A stretch of DNA of 64,000 nt from Gemmatimonadota bacterium. Its GTDB lineage: Bacteria; Gemmatimonadota; Gemmatimonadetes; Gemmatimonadales; Gemmatimonadaceae. Shown here piece after piece: positions 35,501-44,276 of this stretch (positions are counted from its first letter, which is position 1; each line of letters begins with the position of its first letter). Position numbers and translations under genes: made by a program. The notes beneath the pieces are model-generated. The model was not told the DNA's origin. It worked only from the letters and a program-made list of their open reading frames with translations, and searched no databases. The stretch lies in NCBI GenBank assembly GCA_016719105.1, contig JADKAQ010000046.1:310001-374000 (forward strand), written 5' to 3'.

Positions 35501-36274
35501 TCACCCCGCCAGCAAGCGACTCAGCATCAGCGCTGGAAGGCCAAGATTGGAGATCATGTGCGCGATGATCCCGGGCCAGGTACTGCGCGTGCGTTGCGCC
35601 ACGAAGGCGAGGCCCAGCGTGGTGGGGAGGTACGACAGCAGGATCCCCAGGTTGAAGTGGTAGAACGCGTGAAAGCCCGCCCACAGCACCCCGTTCACGA
35701 TCCACGCCGAGGCGCCGAACGCCGCCTCCTGACGGGGGAGGATGTAGCCTCGCCACCAGAGTTCTTCGCCGAGGATGTTGAAGACGAAGAGTCCGGCGAG
35801 GAAGTAGAAGAGGAGCCCCCACGTGAACGGGAGACCGAAGATCTGCGTCTTGCCGTCGGTGAGGGTGTTCATGAACGTCGTGTAGCCGGCGGGCGCATCG
35901 TAGAAGTGAACGCCTTCGAAGGCACGACGGATCGCGGCGTTGATCGGGAGCTCGGGGACGAAGGCCACGATCCAGACCACAAGCCCCAGCGTCCAGAGCC
36001 ATCCCGCACGGTCGAGACGCCCCAGCCGAAAGCGATCGCGCACCCCGGCCCAGTCGAGCGCCCCCTGCTCCATTCGGTAGGCGACGAACGCCGCGATGAG
36101 CATCAGCGCCAACGGCGCCATGAAGCCGGCATGGAAGGCGGCGAACTTGGTACCGCCGCCAGCCACAACCGCCGGCATCAGCAGGAAGAGAAAGGAGGTG
36201 AAGATGACGCTGGGGACGCCGAAGAGCACCAGGCTGCCGATCCAGCCGAGGCGGGGGACGTTAGGCGTTGTCAT
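35501..36274 (-). CDS. CPBP family intramembrane metalloprotease (Abi/CAAX-type)
   Basis: A 257-residue membrane protein with about seven to eight hydrophobic segments and all three conserved CPBP motifs: EELWWRG (EExxxR), WAGFH (F/WxxxH) and HMISN (HxxxN). Family members are glutamate/histidine intramembrane proteases related to Rce1; in bacteria some give self-immunity to bacteriocins or process membrane proteins. The ATG overlaps the end of the preceding CPBP gene by 14 bases, so it is translated together with it. The two CPBP proteins of this operon are distinct in sequence, not a recent duplication. Confidence 0.87.
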   Translation of the reverse strand: MTTPNVPRLGWIGSLVLFGVPSVIFTSFLFLLMPAVVAGGGTKFAAFHAGFMAPLALMLIAAFVAYRMEQGALDWAGVRDRFRLGRLDRAGWLWTLGLVVWIVAFVPELPINAAIRRAFEGVHFYDAPAGYTTFMNTLTDGKTQIFGLPFTWGLLFYFLAGLFVFNILGEELWWRGYILPRQEAAFGASAWIVNGVLWAGFHAFYHFNLGILLSYLPTTLGLAFVAQRTRSTWPGIIAHMISNLGLPALMLSRLLAG

Positions 36275-37181
36275 TCCGTGCCTCCGTCCCCGCCCAGCGC
36301 GCCCGGTGCATCAAGGCAAAGAGCGACCACATCACCAGGACGGTGAGCACCCCGGACTCCCCTGTCCACGTCGCCGCATGCGCACCGTGCGTGAAGGGGT
36401 CGAAGACCGACTGGATCACCACGTTCCACGAGCCGTGCGCGATGACGGCGGGCCACACGCTGCCGCTCGTCATGCGCCAGCGGAAGTAGAACAGGGCCGC
36501 GGGTACGACGGTGGCGACGAAGAGGAGCGCGGAGAGGAGCGGATACTCTCCCACGGCATAGCCGCCCCAGAGAATCAGGGGGACGTGCCAGACCGACCAG
36601 ATCACCCCGCTCACGACGTCGGCGCGGGCGACCCCCGCCTGCACGAGTCGCGGGACCATGTAGCCGCGCCAGCCCACCTCCTCGCCAAACGCGGAAAGGC
36701 AGGAGATCAGGGTGCCGACCGTCAGCGCCACCGGGAGCAGGGCGAGGAATCGCACGACCGGGTTCGAAATCCCCTGCAGCATCCCGCCCGTCGGCATCGC
36801 GAACTCGGCGAGCCCGCTGGTCCAGGCGATCCCGTAGGCCACCGTCCCGACCACCACGGGGAAGAGCCACGCGGTGACCGCCGCGCGCGTTCCGGCGGCG
36901 CCTCCCCAGCGAAACGAGACGTCGCCGAACCCCTCGCCCCCGGACAGTCGCGCGATCACCGACGCCAACGCCGGCGTGTACATGAGCGGAAAGACCAGCA
37001 TTCCCCACGGCCCGCCCAATCCGCCGTGCGCGATGATCCACCCCTGCAGCGCGGCCGAGACGACCACCATCACCGCGAAGTACGTGCGCAGCCCGCGTCG
37101 CGCGCGCGCGCGCACCGCCGCGTCCTCCGCTTCCTCCGCCGTGCGCCCGCTGACCGCGCCTTCCGCGGCGATGGCGCTCAT
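36261..37181 (-). CDS. CPBP family intramembrane metalloprotease
   Basis: A 306-residue membrane protein with a charged N-terminal tail (EEAEDAAVRARARR) and about eight hydrophobic helices. Motifs: EEVGWRG (EExxxR), WSVWH and HGSWN, matching the predicted catalytic and metal-binding residues of the family. It overlaps the upstream serine hydrolase stop by four bases (ATGA) and the downstream CPBP start by 14 bases, making a three-gene unit. The stop codon TAA lies inside a copy of the recurrent octamer, which also spans codons 4-5 of the downstream gene. Confidence 0.88.
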   Translation of the reverse strand: MSAIAAEGAVSGRTAEEAEDAAVRARARRGLRTYFAVMVVVSAALQGWIIAHGGLGGPWGMLVFPLMYTPALASVIARLSGGEGFGDVSFRWGGAAGTRAAVTAWLFPVVVGTVAYGIAWTSGLAEFAMPTGGMLQGISNPVVRFLALLPVALTVGTLISCLSAFGEEVGWRGYMVPRLVQAGVARADVVSGVIWSVWHVPLILWGGYAVGEYPLLSALLFVATVVPAALFYFRWRMTSGSVWPAVIAHGSWNVVIQSVFDPFTHGAHAATWTGESGVLTVLVMWSLFALMHRARWAGTEARNDNA

Positions 37182-38869
37182 CGATCGAAGCGAATGCGCT
37201 TCATCCGGCTCGCGCTCACCTCGAAGCCAGTCACCACGCCGTCCGCACTACGGGTGAAGCGCACGAAGCCGGTGCCTGACGAGAAGCCATCACGAATCAC
37301 CGGAACCATCGGCGACTCCCCCACCGCGCGTCCCTTGATGTAGAGCGTGTCACCCGACTGACGGATGGTCCACGAGGCAAGCAGCTCGGGGCTGCGGTAC
37401 GTCCCCACGAGCGAGGCCAGCTCGCTCGCACTCGGCTTCGCACGGTCGGCGCGTCGATAGGCGATGGCGGCACGACCCGCGATGGAGAGCCGGGCCTCCT
37501 GCCGTGCGTCGGCGAACGTCAGGTTGATCATTCCTTCCATTCCGGAGAACGCGTCATCCGCCGTGCGCGAGAGCGGGATCTTGCGACCGCTGTAGGAAAG
37601 GACCGGCGCGCCGTTGCCGGCCTCCACGCCAAGCGCCGCCTGTTCCTCCTCCGAGAAGTACGTCCCGACGTACGGGGCCGGATCGACGGTGGCGCCAGAC
37701 GGCGCCTGGCCCGCCGCGGGGCGCGCCGAGGAGACCGTCGGCTTGTCCTTGAACGCGCGCGCAAGGATGGCGTCCGCCACGCGCTCGGCGCGCCCCTGCG
37801 TGTTGGCGTCACCGCGATTGCAGGTGAGCCCGATCGCGACCCCCTGGTCGGGGAATCGCATCAGCATGGCGCGGTAACCGGCCCACGCCCCGCCGTGGTG
37901 CACGCGACGCACCCCGCGGTACGTGTCGACGAAGAGCCCGCGCGCGTAACCGTGCGGCTTCCCATTGTCGAGCGTCCCCTCCTCCTGCATCCGATCGACG
38001 AGGGCCCGTCCGCCGACCTTGGCGTCGTCGAAGTTCGCGTCCCACTTCGCCAGCTCGAGCACATTGGTATTCACCGCGCCGTCGCCGGTCTGGTCCCAGT
38101 TGGACATGTCGAGCACGAACCCCTTCTCGCTCGGCTCGTAGGCCGTGGCCCGATTGGGGAGGAGCGCGGTGTGATCGTCGCGGAAGTGCGTGACGGTCAT
38201 CCCCAGCGGGGCGAAGATGCGCGCCTTGGCGAAGGCGGCGAGCGTCTGCCCCGTCACGCGCTGCACGATGACCGACAGGAGGAAGAAGCCGGTGTTGCTG
38301 TAGTCCCAGCTGCTGCCGGGGACGAAGTTGGTGCTGCGCTGCGCGACGATGATCGAGAGCGCATCGTCGTCGTTGGTGAAGTCCTCGAAGTAGTGCCCGC
38401 CGAGGTAGAGGAGCCCGTTGTAGTCGCGCAGCCCGCTCGTGTGTCGCAGGAGGTGATCGATGGTGATGACCTTGGCGTAGCTGGGGAGCTCGGGGACGTA
38501 TTTCCGCACGTCGTCGGTGAGCGAGAGCTTCCCTTCGTTGGCGAGCATGACGATCGACGCCGCGGCGAACTGTTTGGACGTGGAGCCGATGTCGAAGACG
38601 GTGGTCGGCGTGATGGGGACGCCGAGGTTGAGGTCGGCCATCCCGTAGCCCTTGGCGTAGACGACCTTCCCCTTCTGGTAGATGCCGACCGCGCACCCTG
38701 GGGTGGTGCGGGTGAAGTCCTTGAAGACGGCGTCGACTTTCCCCGGGGCGATTGCCAGCGCGGGCGTCGCCTGCGCTGGGAGTTTCAGCGGCGTCAGCGA
38801 CAGGAAGAGGGCCGCGACCGAGGTCGCGAAGGCCGTGGCGACGACGACCGGGGGGCGCGAGGAGATCAT
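37178..38869 (-). CDS. Exported serine hydrolase, class C beta-lactamase/PBP fold
   Basis: A 563-residue SxxK enzyme with signal peptide (MISSRPPVVV to KLPAQA). Motifs: S96-T-S-K99, Y-S-N in WDYSNTGFF, and H-H-G-G in VHHGGAWAG. Two C-terminal beta domains follow (VGTYFSEEEQAALGVEAGNG and VGTYRSPELLASWTI). It is the first gene of an overlapping operon with two CPBP proteases. The start was placed at the Met that opens the signal sequence, since the upstream in-frame leader is Pro/Arg-rich. It shares PGCAVGI, HTSGLRD and FRDDHT with the 21927-23591 protein. By fold it may be an esterase or a D-Ala/peptidoglycan enzyme. Confidence 0.87.
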   Translation of the reverse strand: MISSRPPVVVATAFATSVAALFLSLTPLKLPAQATPALAIAPGKVDAVFKDFTRTTPGCAVGIYQKGKVVYAKGYGMADLNLGVPITPTTVFDIGSTSKQFAAASIVMLANEGKLSLTDDVRKYVPELPSYAKVITIDHLLRHTSGLRDYNGLLYLGGHYFEDFTNDDDALSIIVAQRSTNFVPGSSWDYSNTGFFLLSVIVQRVTGQTLAAFAKARIFAPLGMTVTHFRDDHTALLPNRATAYEPSEKGFVLDMSNWDQTGDGAVNTNVLELAKWDANFDDAKVGGRALVDRMQEEGTLDNGKPHGYARGLFVDTYRGVRRVHHGGAWAGYRAMLMRFPDQGVAIGLTCNRGDANTQGRAERVADAILARAFKDKPTVSSARPAAGQAPSGATVDPAPYVGTYFSEEEQAALGVEAGNGAPVLSYSGRKIPLSRTADDAFSGMEGMINLTFADARQEARLSIAGRAAIAYRRADRAKPSASELASLVGTYRSPELLASWTIRQSGDTLYIKGRAVGESPMVPVIRDGFSSGTGFVRFTRSADGVVTGFEVSASRMKRIRFDR

Positions 38870-39103
38870 GACGATGACGTAGTTCGGAGATGCCGGCAGA
38901 TGCAACGCCGGGCGACGCGGTGGCGGGGGAGGGTCACGATAGCTTCCGCCCGCGGGCACGCGCCGTCAAGGAAGGAACGCGACGCGGTGGGCCCTGCGCG
39001 CTCTGCGCGCCCGGCGCGACGGTACCCTTCCCCGCCGCCACCGTGAGACACAGCTTCGGGCCGAATCGATTGAATCGGATTCCTCCCGCCGCTCGCCGCC
39101 ACC

Positions 39104-41527
39104 ATGTCTTCGCGCCGCTTCGCCCTCCGCGCCAGCGCCCTCCTCCTTGTCGTCGTCGTTCCGGTTCCGCGCGCCCTGGCCCAGCGCGCGGCGCCGCCGG
39201 CCACCGCGCTGCCGCTTCGCCAATCATCGCTCGACGCATCGGCAACGAAGGACACGCTGACGCTGCAGGACGTCTCGCAGCTCGACCGGTGGATCGGCGC
39301 CGGGGCGCGTGACGCGCGCTGGTCGCCCGACGGCGCCTGGCTCTCCTTCCGCTGGCCACAACGCCCGACGACGGCCGACAACCCGGACGACGATCCGTGG
39401 TGGCGCGTCGATCGGGCTGGACGCGGTGCCGAGATCGTCCCCGACTCGCAGGTGTGGCGCATTCCCGAGGCGAGGGTGAGCTGGAGCCGCGACGGCTCGC
39501 TCGCTGCCTGGACGTGGCGTGGGCGCGTGGTGGTGTGGGACGCGCAGCGAACGGGGGGCGATGGCACGCGCGTCGTGGCAGTCGGCGCCCAGCCGGCGCG
39601 GCACGTTCGCGTGGCCACCGACGCCCGCGCCGTCGACTACATGCTGGGGGAGGACCTGTACCGGTGGGACGCCGATCGTGGGACGGTGCGGCGGCTGGCC
39701 ATGACGGTGCACCGCCCCGCCGACGCGCGCACCGAGGCCGGGCGCTGGCTGGCGACCCAGCAGGTGCAACTCTTCGACCTGATGCGCAAGCAGGCCGACA
39801 GCGCCCGGGCCGTGGGCGAGCGTGCACGGCGCCTCGACCCGGACGCCCCGCAGGTCATCCCGGTCGAGCCCAATGCCATCGTCGAGGAGGTGCAGCGTTC
39901 TCCAGACGGACGGTTCTTCACCGTACGGACCGTCACTCCCGACCGCACGCGCCCCCCCACACTGTACATGGACTACGTCACCGCGTCGGGCTACGCGGAG
40001 TCGAAGACGTCACGCGCCAAGGTCGGTGAGCCGCGCGACAACATCCGCCTCGGGATCGTGCCGCGTGACGCGCGCCGACCGGCCGACAGCGTGCGTGTGC
40101 AGTGGGTCGCCCTCCCCGAGGCCCGCGGGCGCCAGGTCAACGTGCACGGCCCGTGGTGGAGCGTGGAAGGCGATCGCGCCGTGATCGAGGTCGTCACGCT
40201 GGACGATCACGACCTCTGGATCGCGCGCCTCGACCCCGCCACCGGCGCCACCTCCGTCATCGACCACCAGCACGACGACGCCTGGATCGGCGGGCCGCCG
40301 GTTCAGTCCAACTACACGCAGCCGGGGCTGGTCGAGTGGCTCCCGGGGGGACGCCTCGTCTTCGCCAGCGAACGCACGGGGTGGAGCCACCTGTACCTGG
40401 CGGAGCCGGACGGCACGGTGCGCCCCCTCACGAGCGGCGCGTGGGAAGTGCGCGCCGCCACGCTCTCACGCGACAAGTCGACCTGGCTGCTCGGCGCCTC
40501 ACGCGAGCACCCATCCGACGACCATCTCTACACCATGCCAGCCGCCGGCGGGACGCTCGTGCGCCTGACGACAGAGGACGGGCGGCACGACGGCGTCCTC
40601 TCTCCCGACGGCCGGCGCCTCGCGCAGCTCTCCTCGCGCAACGACCGGCTCCCCGATCTCTGGCTGCGCGACCTAACGCCGACCGGCCCATCCACGCGCG
40701 TGACGGTGAGCGGGAGCGACAACTTCTGGAAGCACCACTGGCTGCGCCCCGAGACCGTCACCATCCCACACCCCGCCGGCGGAGTGGTCTGGGCCGGACT
40801 CTATCGCCCGGAGCGGCCCAATCCCAAGCACCCCGCCGTGGTGTACGTGCACGGCGGCGGCTATCGCCAGTTTGCGCACCACGGCTGGTCCGTCTATGGC
40901 TTCTCGCATGCTTCGCACTACGGGATGATCAACTGGCTGGTGCAGAACGGCTACACCGTCCTCGACTTCGACTACCGCGGGAGCGCCGGCTACGGGCGCG
41001 ATTACCGCACCGACATCCATCGCTCGATGGGCGTGAAGGATGTCGACGGCGCCGTGGCCGCCGCCCGATGGCTCGTGCGCACGCAGGGGGTCGACTCGGC
41101 GCGCATCGGGATCTACGGCGTCTCGTACGGTGGCTTCATGACGCTCATGTCGCTCTTCCGCTACCCGGGGACCTTCGCCGCCGGTATCTCGGCCGCGGGC
41201 GTCACCGACTGGGCGCACTACTCGGATGAGTGGACCGCACGCATCCTCGGACGCCCCAGCGACGACTCGACGGCGTACGCCATCTCCAGCCCCATCAACC
41301 ACGCCGCCGGGCTGCGCGACGCGCTCCTCATCGAGCATGGGATGATCGACGACAACGTCGAGTTCCAGGATGCAGCCCGCCTGGTGCAACGGCTGCTGGA
41401 GCTGGGGAAGCCGTTCGACATGGCGTTCTATCCCACCGAGCCGCACGTCATCGAGGGGGCGCCGACACTCGTCGACTTCCACAAGCGGCTGGCGGCGTTT
41501 TTCCGGCGACATCTCATCGATCGATGA
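39104..41527 (+). CDS. Exported S9 family peptidase
   Basis: An 807-residue secreted serine peptidase: signal peptide (to VPRALAQR), propeller (ARWSPDGAWLSFRW, FASERTGWSHLYLAE, LSPDGRRLAQLSSRN) and a C-terminal hydrolase domain from HPAVVYVHGGGYRQF. Triad: S674 in GVSYGG, D749 in HGMIDDNV, H781 in EPHVIEG. The insertion DLMRKQADSARAVGERARRLDP near residues 225-245 is unlike the other two S9 proteins here, so it belongs to a separate subgroup closer to acylaminoacyl-peptidase types. It is divergent from the serine hydrolase operon and nearly abuts the convergent DUF5916 gene (21 bases apart). Confidence 0.9.
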   Translation: MSSRRFALRASALLLVVVVPVPRALAQRAAPPATALPLRQSSLDASATKDTLTLQDVSQLDRWIGAGARDARWSPDGAWLSFRWPQRPTTADNPDDDPWWRVDRAGRGAEIVPDSQVWRIPEARVSWSRDGSLAAWTWRGRVVVWDAQRTGGDGTRVVAVGAQPARHVRVATDARAVDYMLGEDLYRWDADRGTVRRLAMTVHRPADARTEAGRWLATQQVQLFDLMRKQADSARAVGERARRLDPDAPQVIPVEPNAIVEEVQRSPDGRFFTVRTVTPDRTRPPTLYMDYVTASGYAESKTSRAKVGEPRDNIRLGIVPRDARRPADSVRVQWVALPEARGRQVNVHGPWWSVEGDRAVIEVVTLDDHDLWIARLDPATGATSVIDHQHDDAWIGGPPVQSNYTQPGLVEWLPGGRLVFASERTGWSHLYLAEPDGTVRPLTSGAWEVRAATLSRDKSTWLLGASREHPSDDHLYTMPAAGGTLVRLTTEDGRHDGVLSPDGRRLAQLSSRNDRLPDLWLRDLTPTGPSTRVTVSGSDNFWKHHWLRPETVTIPHPAGGVVWAGLYRPERPNPKHPAVVYVHGGGYRQFAHHGWSVYGFSHASHYGMINWLVQNGYTVLDFDYRGSAGYGRDYRTDIHRSMGVKDVDGAVAAARWLVRTQGVDSARIGIYGVSYGGFMTLMSLFRYPGTFAAGISAAGVTDWAHYSDEWTARILGRPSDDSTAYAISSPINHAAGLRDALLIEHGMIDDNVEFQDAARLVQRLLELGKPFDMAFYPTEPHVIEGAPTLVDFHKRLAAFFRRHLIDR

Positions 41528-41548
41528 CCGCCGTGGGGCGACATGCAC

Positions 41549-43762
41549 CTAGAGCCGCGCCAGGTAGGTCACCTTGAGCCGCACCCCTCGGCTGTGCGGG
41601 TCCCACACGGCCACATCCGACCCGCGCTCCTCGTTGAGCACGAGAAAGACGTCGCTCCCCGGGCGAAAGGTGTAGCCGAGGCGCGCATTGGCCGAGAGGG
41701 TGCGCCCCAGGCTGTTGTACTGCACCAGCGAGTTGAGCACCGCCCGGGTGGTAAACGCATACGTGCTGCGCAACGACAGCAGGTGCGCGACAAACGCCCC
41801 GTTAGGCAGCGACGCATCGCTGCGCGTGTAGCCAAGCTTGAAGCCGAGGTGCGTCCCGACGTTGGCGGCCGCGCCGACCGTGGCCGAATTGACCGAGCCG
41901 CCGAACTGACGGCGGAAGTCGGCATTCACGTTCAGCACGATCGGGCGCCCCGGGCCGGTGCTGCCGAACACCGTGATGTCGCTGGACGGATAGTCCCCCG
42001 CCGGAACCAGCACCGTGTCGGCAAGGGTGAACGCGTCGGTCACCCGGTTGCGCCCCATCGAGTAGAAGAGCGCCATGTTGTCGGCGGTGTTCCACGTGGG
42101 GCTGGTGCCGAGGCTCACGTTCCAGTCCAATCGTTCGCCGCGTGTGTTGGTCACCACGTCATTGAACATGTTGATGCTGAGGCGTCGCAGGTTGAGGACG
42201 TGCGGACGGAACACGTAGCGGGCGTTCCCCTGCGTTCGCTTGATGTCGGTGCGGGTGACGAAGCCGGCGCTCGCCTCGACGTCGGGCCCCACCGCGACGT
42301 GCGAGAGCGACGCGCTCATGTTGGTGCTCTGGTAGTCGGCGCCCAGGCGCCAGGCCACGTCATCGCCTCCTGGTCCTTTCGTCGTGGTGCGGGCCCCGAA
42401 GCCCTGGACGTTGAGCTTCTGCATGGGCCAGAGCGAAAAGTCGACACCACCAACGGTGTTGGCCGTCTCGGCGTTGCGCCGGTCCACAAGCATGGCCCCC
42501 ACATACCCCGCCCTCCACAGGTCGTGCTTGACGCGCGCCACGTTGAAGGCGGTGCGCGGATCGCCGTATCGCGACGCCGTCATCGCCGAGAGGAGCCCGA
42601 CCGTCTCGGAGCCGAGTCGTCCCGTCAGGCGCCCGCCGCCTAACATGGGGACCTCGCCCGAGTCGGCGTTGATCCCGATGCTGCGCGAGAAGAAGGCGAG
42701 GAATGGAGGCGGCTCGAATTGCCCGCGTGCCCCGAAGGAGAAGATGCCGGAGTTTTCCAGGAAGAACTCGCGCTTCTCGGGAAAGAAGAGGCTGAAGCGC
42801 GTGAGGTTGACCTGCTGGTCATCGACCTCCACCTGCGCGAAGTCGGTGTTGTACGTCAGGTCGAGCACCAGCCCCGGACGCACCTCTGACTTGAGGTCGA
42901 CGCCGACGTTCCCGATGCCCGACGTCGTGCTCCCATCCGTCTCATGTTCCTGGTCGGCGCCTCCCAGCACGTAGGGCTTGAGGTCGACGTTGACGCCGGG
43001 GCGCGGAAGGTCATCGAGCCCCACGAGGTGGCCGGCGCGACTGACGCGCGCGATCCCTTCGCTGCCCCGCGCCCAGCCGCGCCAGAGGACTTCCTCGTTG
43101 CCATGGCGAATCATGCGGTACACGTTGAACCCCCACGTGCTGCCGTCGCCGTGATAGCGGAGCGTGCGAAAGGGAATCGCGAATTCCGCCGACCACCCCT
43201 CGGCGGTGCGCTTGGCGGCCACCGTCCAGATGCCGCGCCAGTCGATGTTGTACTCCTTCCCCTCGTCGGTCAGGAAGGCATCGAACTCCGCGCCGTTTGG
43301 ATTGGTCGCGAAGAGGAAGGCGTTGCGATGATCGTGAAACGGATCGATGAGGATGGCGATCGCGTCGTCGCCGGCGAACTTCGGCTTTCCGTCGAACTCC
43401 GTCTCCATGACCTTGTCGCGCGCCAGGATGCGCGAGACGATGCGCTCGGGGTGGATGTCGCGGGCGATCACCCCGACGTAGAGCACATCGCCGGCGGCAA
43501 TGATCCGCACCTCGGTCGCCTCCGTCGAGAGTGCCCCTTCCACGGGTTCGCGCTGCCGGAACTCGGTGATCGGGGTCGCCGTGCGCCACGACGCCTCGGT
43601 GAGCAGGCCGTCGACCCGAATGGCGCCAGTGGCCGATGCGTCGAGGGGTGCGGCGACCACCGTGTCGCCACCGGCGGCGCGACCGGGGCCCGTCGTCGCC
43701 TGCGCCCACGTCGTGGACGCAACGGTCAATGAGGCCACGAGCATCATGCTCTCGCGGAGCAT
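41549..43762 (-). CDS. DUF5916 protein: CBM9-like domain plus putative outer-membrane barrel
   Basis: A 737-residue exported protein. After a signal peptide (to TTWAQA) an Ig-like/CBM9-type domain runs to about residue 220 (IRVDGLLTEASWRTATPITEFRQREP, AIAILIDPFHDHRNAFLFATNPNGA, GWSAEFAIPFRTLRY). The remainder has alternating aromatic/polar beta strands and landmarks DFAQVEVDDQQVNLTRFSLFFPEKREFFLE, typical of DUF5916, and ends in a strand finishing in Leu, compatible with barrel assembly. Function is unknown; a sugar- or metabolite-binding outer-membrane channel is plausible. The start at 43762 gives a normal signal peptide. A related protein is encoded at 50362-52605. It follows the VF530 gene by 31 bases on the same strand. 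Confidence 0.85.
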   Translation of the reverse strand: MLRESMMLVASLTVASTTWAQATTGPGRAAGGDTVVAAPLDASATGAIRVDGLLTEASWRTATPITEFRQREPVEGALSTEATEVRIIAAGDVLYVGVIARDIHPERIVSRILARDKVMETEFDGKPKFAGDDAIAILIDPFHDHRNAFLFATNPNGAEFDAFLTDEGKEYNIDWRGIWTVAAKRTAEGWSAEFAIPFRTLRYHGDGSTWGFNVYRMIRHGNEEVLWRGWARGSEGIARVSRAGHLVGLDDLPRPGVNVDLKPYVLGGADQEHETDGSTTSGIGNVGVDLKSEVRPGLVLDLTYNTDFAQVEVDDQQVNLTRFSLFFPEKREFFLENSGIFSFGARGQFEPPPFLAFFSRSIGINADSGEVPMLGGGRLTGRLGSETVGLLSAMTASRYGDPRTAFNVARVKHDLWRAGYVGAMLVDRRNAETANTVGGVDFSLWPMQKLNVQGFGARTTTKGPGGDDVAWRLGADYQSTNMSASLSHVAVGPDVEASAGFVTRTDIKRTQGNARYVFRPHVLNLRRLSINMFNDVVTNTRGERLDWNVSLGTSPTWNTADNMALFYSMGRNRVTDAFTLADTVLVPAGDYPSSDITVFGSTGPGRPIVLNVNADFRRQFGGSVNSATVGAAANVGTHLGFKLGYTRSDASLPNGAFVAHLLSLRSTYAFTTRAVLNSLVQYNSLGRTLSANARLGYTFRPGSDVFLVLNEERGSDVAVWDPHSRGVRLKVTYLARL

Positions 43763-43793
43763 GCGCCGGATGCCGTGTGCACGACCCTCGCGG

Positions 43794-44048
43794 CTACGGC
43801 GCACGATGCTCGGAACGCGCGCGCCGGCGTTGCAGCTCCAGGTACAACGACTCGACCTTTTCGCGCGCCCACGGCGTCCGGCGCAAGAACTTGAGCGACG
43901 ACGACACACTGGGGTCGCTGGTGAAGCAGGCGATGCGCACGCGGCGCCCCATTCGCTCCCACCCCATCGCCTCGACCAGCTCGTTGAGCATGCGCTCGAG
44001 GGTGATGCCGTGCAGCGGATTGCGGGCCTGGCCGGGAGGTGTCGTCAT
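43794..44048 (-). CDS. VF530 family DNA-binding protein (DUF2132)
   Basis: An 84-residue small basic protein with nearly the full VF530 signature: NPLHGITLERMLNELVEAMGWERMG, then RIACFTSDPSVSSSLKFLRRTPWAREKVESLYLEL. The family's structure is a small helical double-stranded DNA-binding fold of unknown physiological role. The length matches the family. The gene is upstream of the DUF5916 gene on the same strand and divergent from the P450 gene across a region with 21-bp tandem repeats. Confidence 0.9.
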   Translation of the reverse strand: MTTPPGQARNPLHGITLERMLNELVEAMGWERMGRRVRIACFTSDPSVSSSLKFLRRTPWAREKVESLYLELQRRRARSEHRAP

Positions 44049-44110
44049 GGGAGCGAACGATCACCCGTAGCAGCGGGTCGCGCCAGCGTGCGCACGCGAC
44101 ACGCCAGATG

Positions 44111-44194
44111 ACGCGCGCCCCGCGCAGCTTCACGCGCGTCCCGCGCAGCTTCACGCGCGCCCCGCGCAGCTTCACGCGCGCCCCGCGCGGTTTC
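44111..44194. repeat. Four tandem 21-bp repeats in a divergent promoter region
   Basis: Unit ACGCGCGCCCCGCGCAGCTTC at 44111-44131, 44132-44152, 44153-44173 and 44174-44194; copy 2 has one change and copy 4 two. The array is centred in the 228-base gap between the divergent VF530 and P450 genes. Twenty-one bases is two helical turns, so each unit presents the same DNA face. Confidence 0.88.
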
Positions 44195-44276
44195 GCACGC
44201 CATAAGCCAGCCGCAATTCCCCCTACCGCCCCCCTCGCCACCCGCTCTACCTTCGCCGCTCCACTCCCCGCCTCAC

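Noticed and set aside
44111..44194. Considered as a CRISPR remnant
   Set aside because: Units are contiguous without spacers and no cas gene is near.
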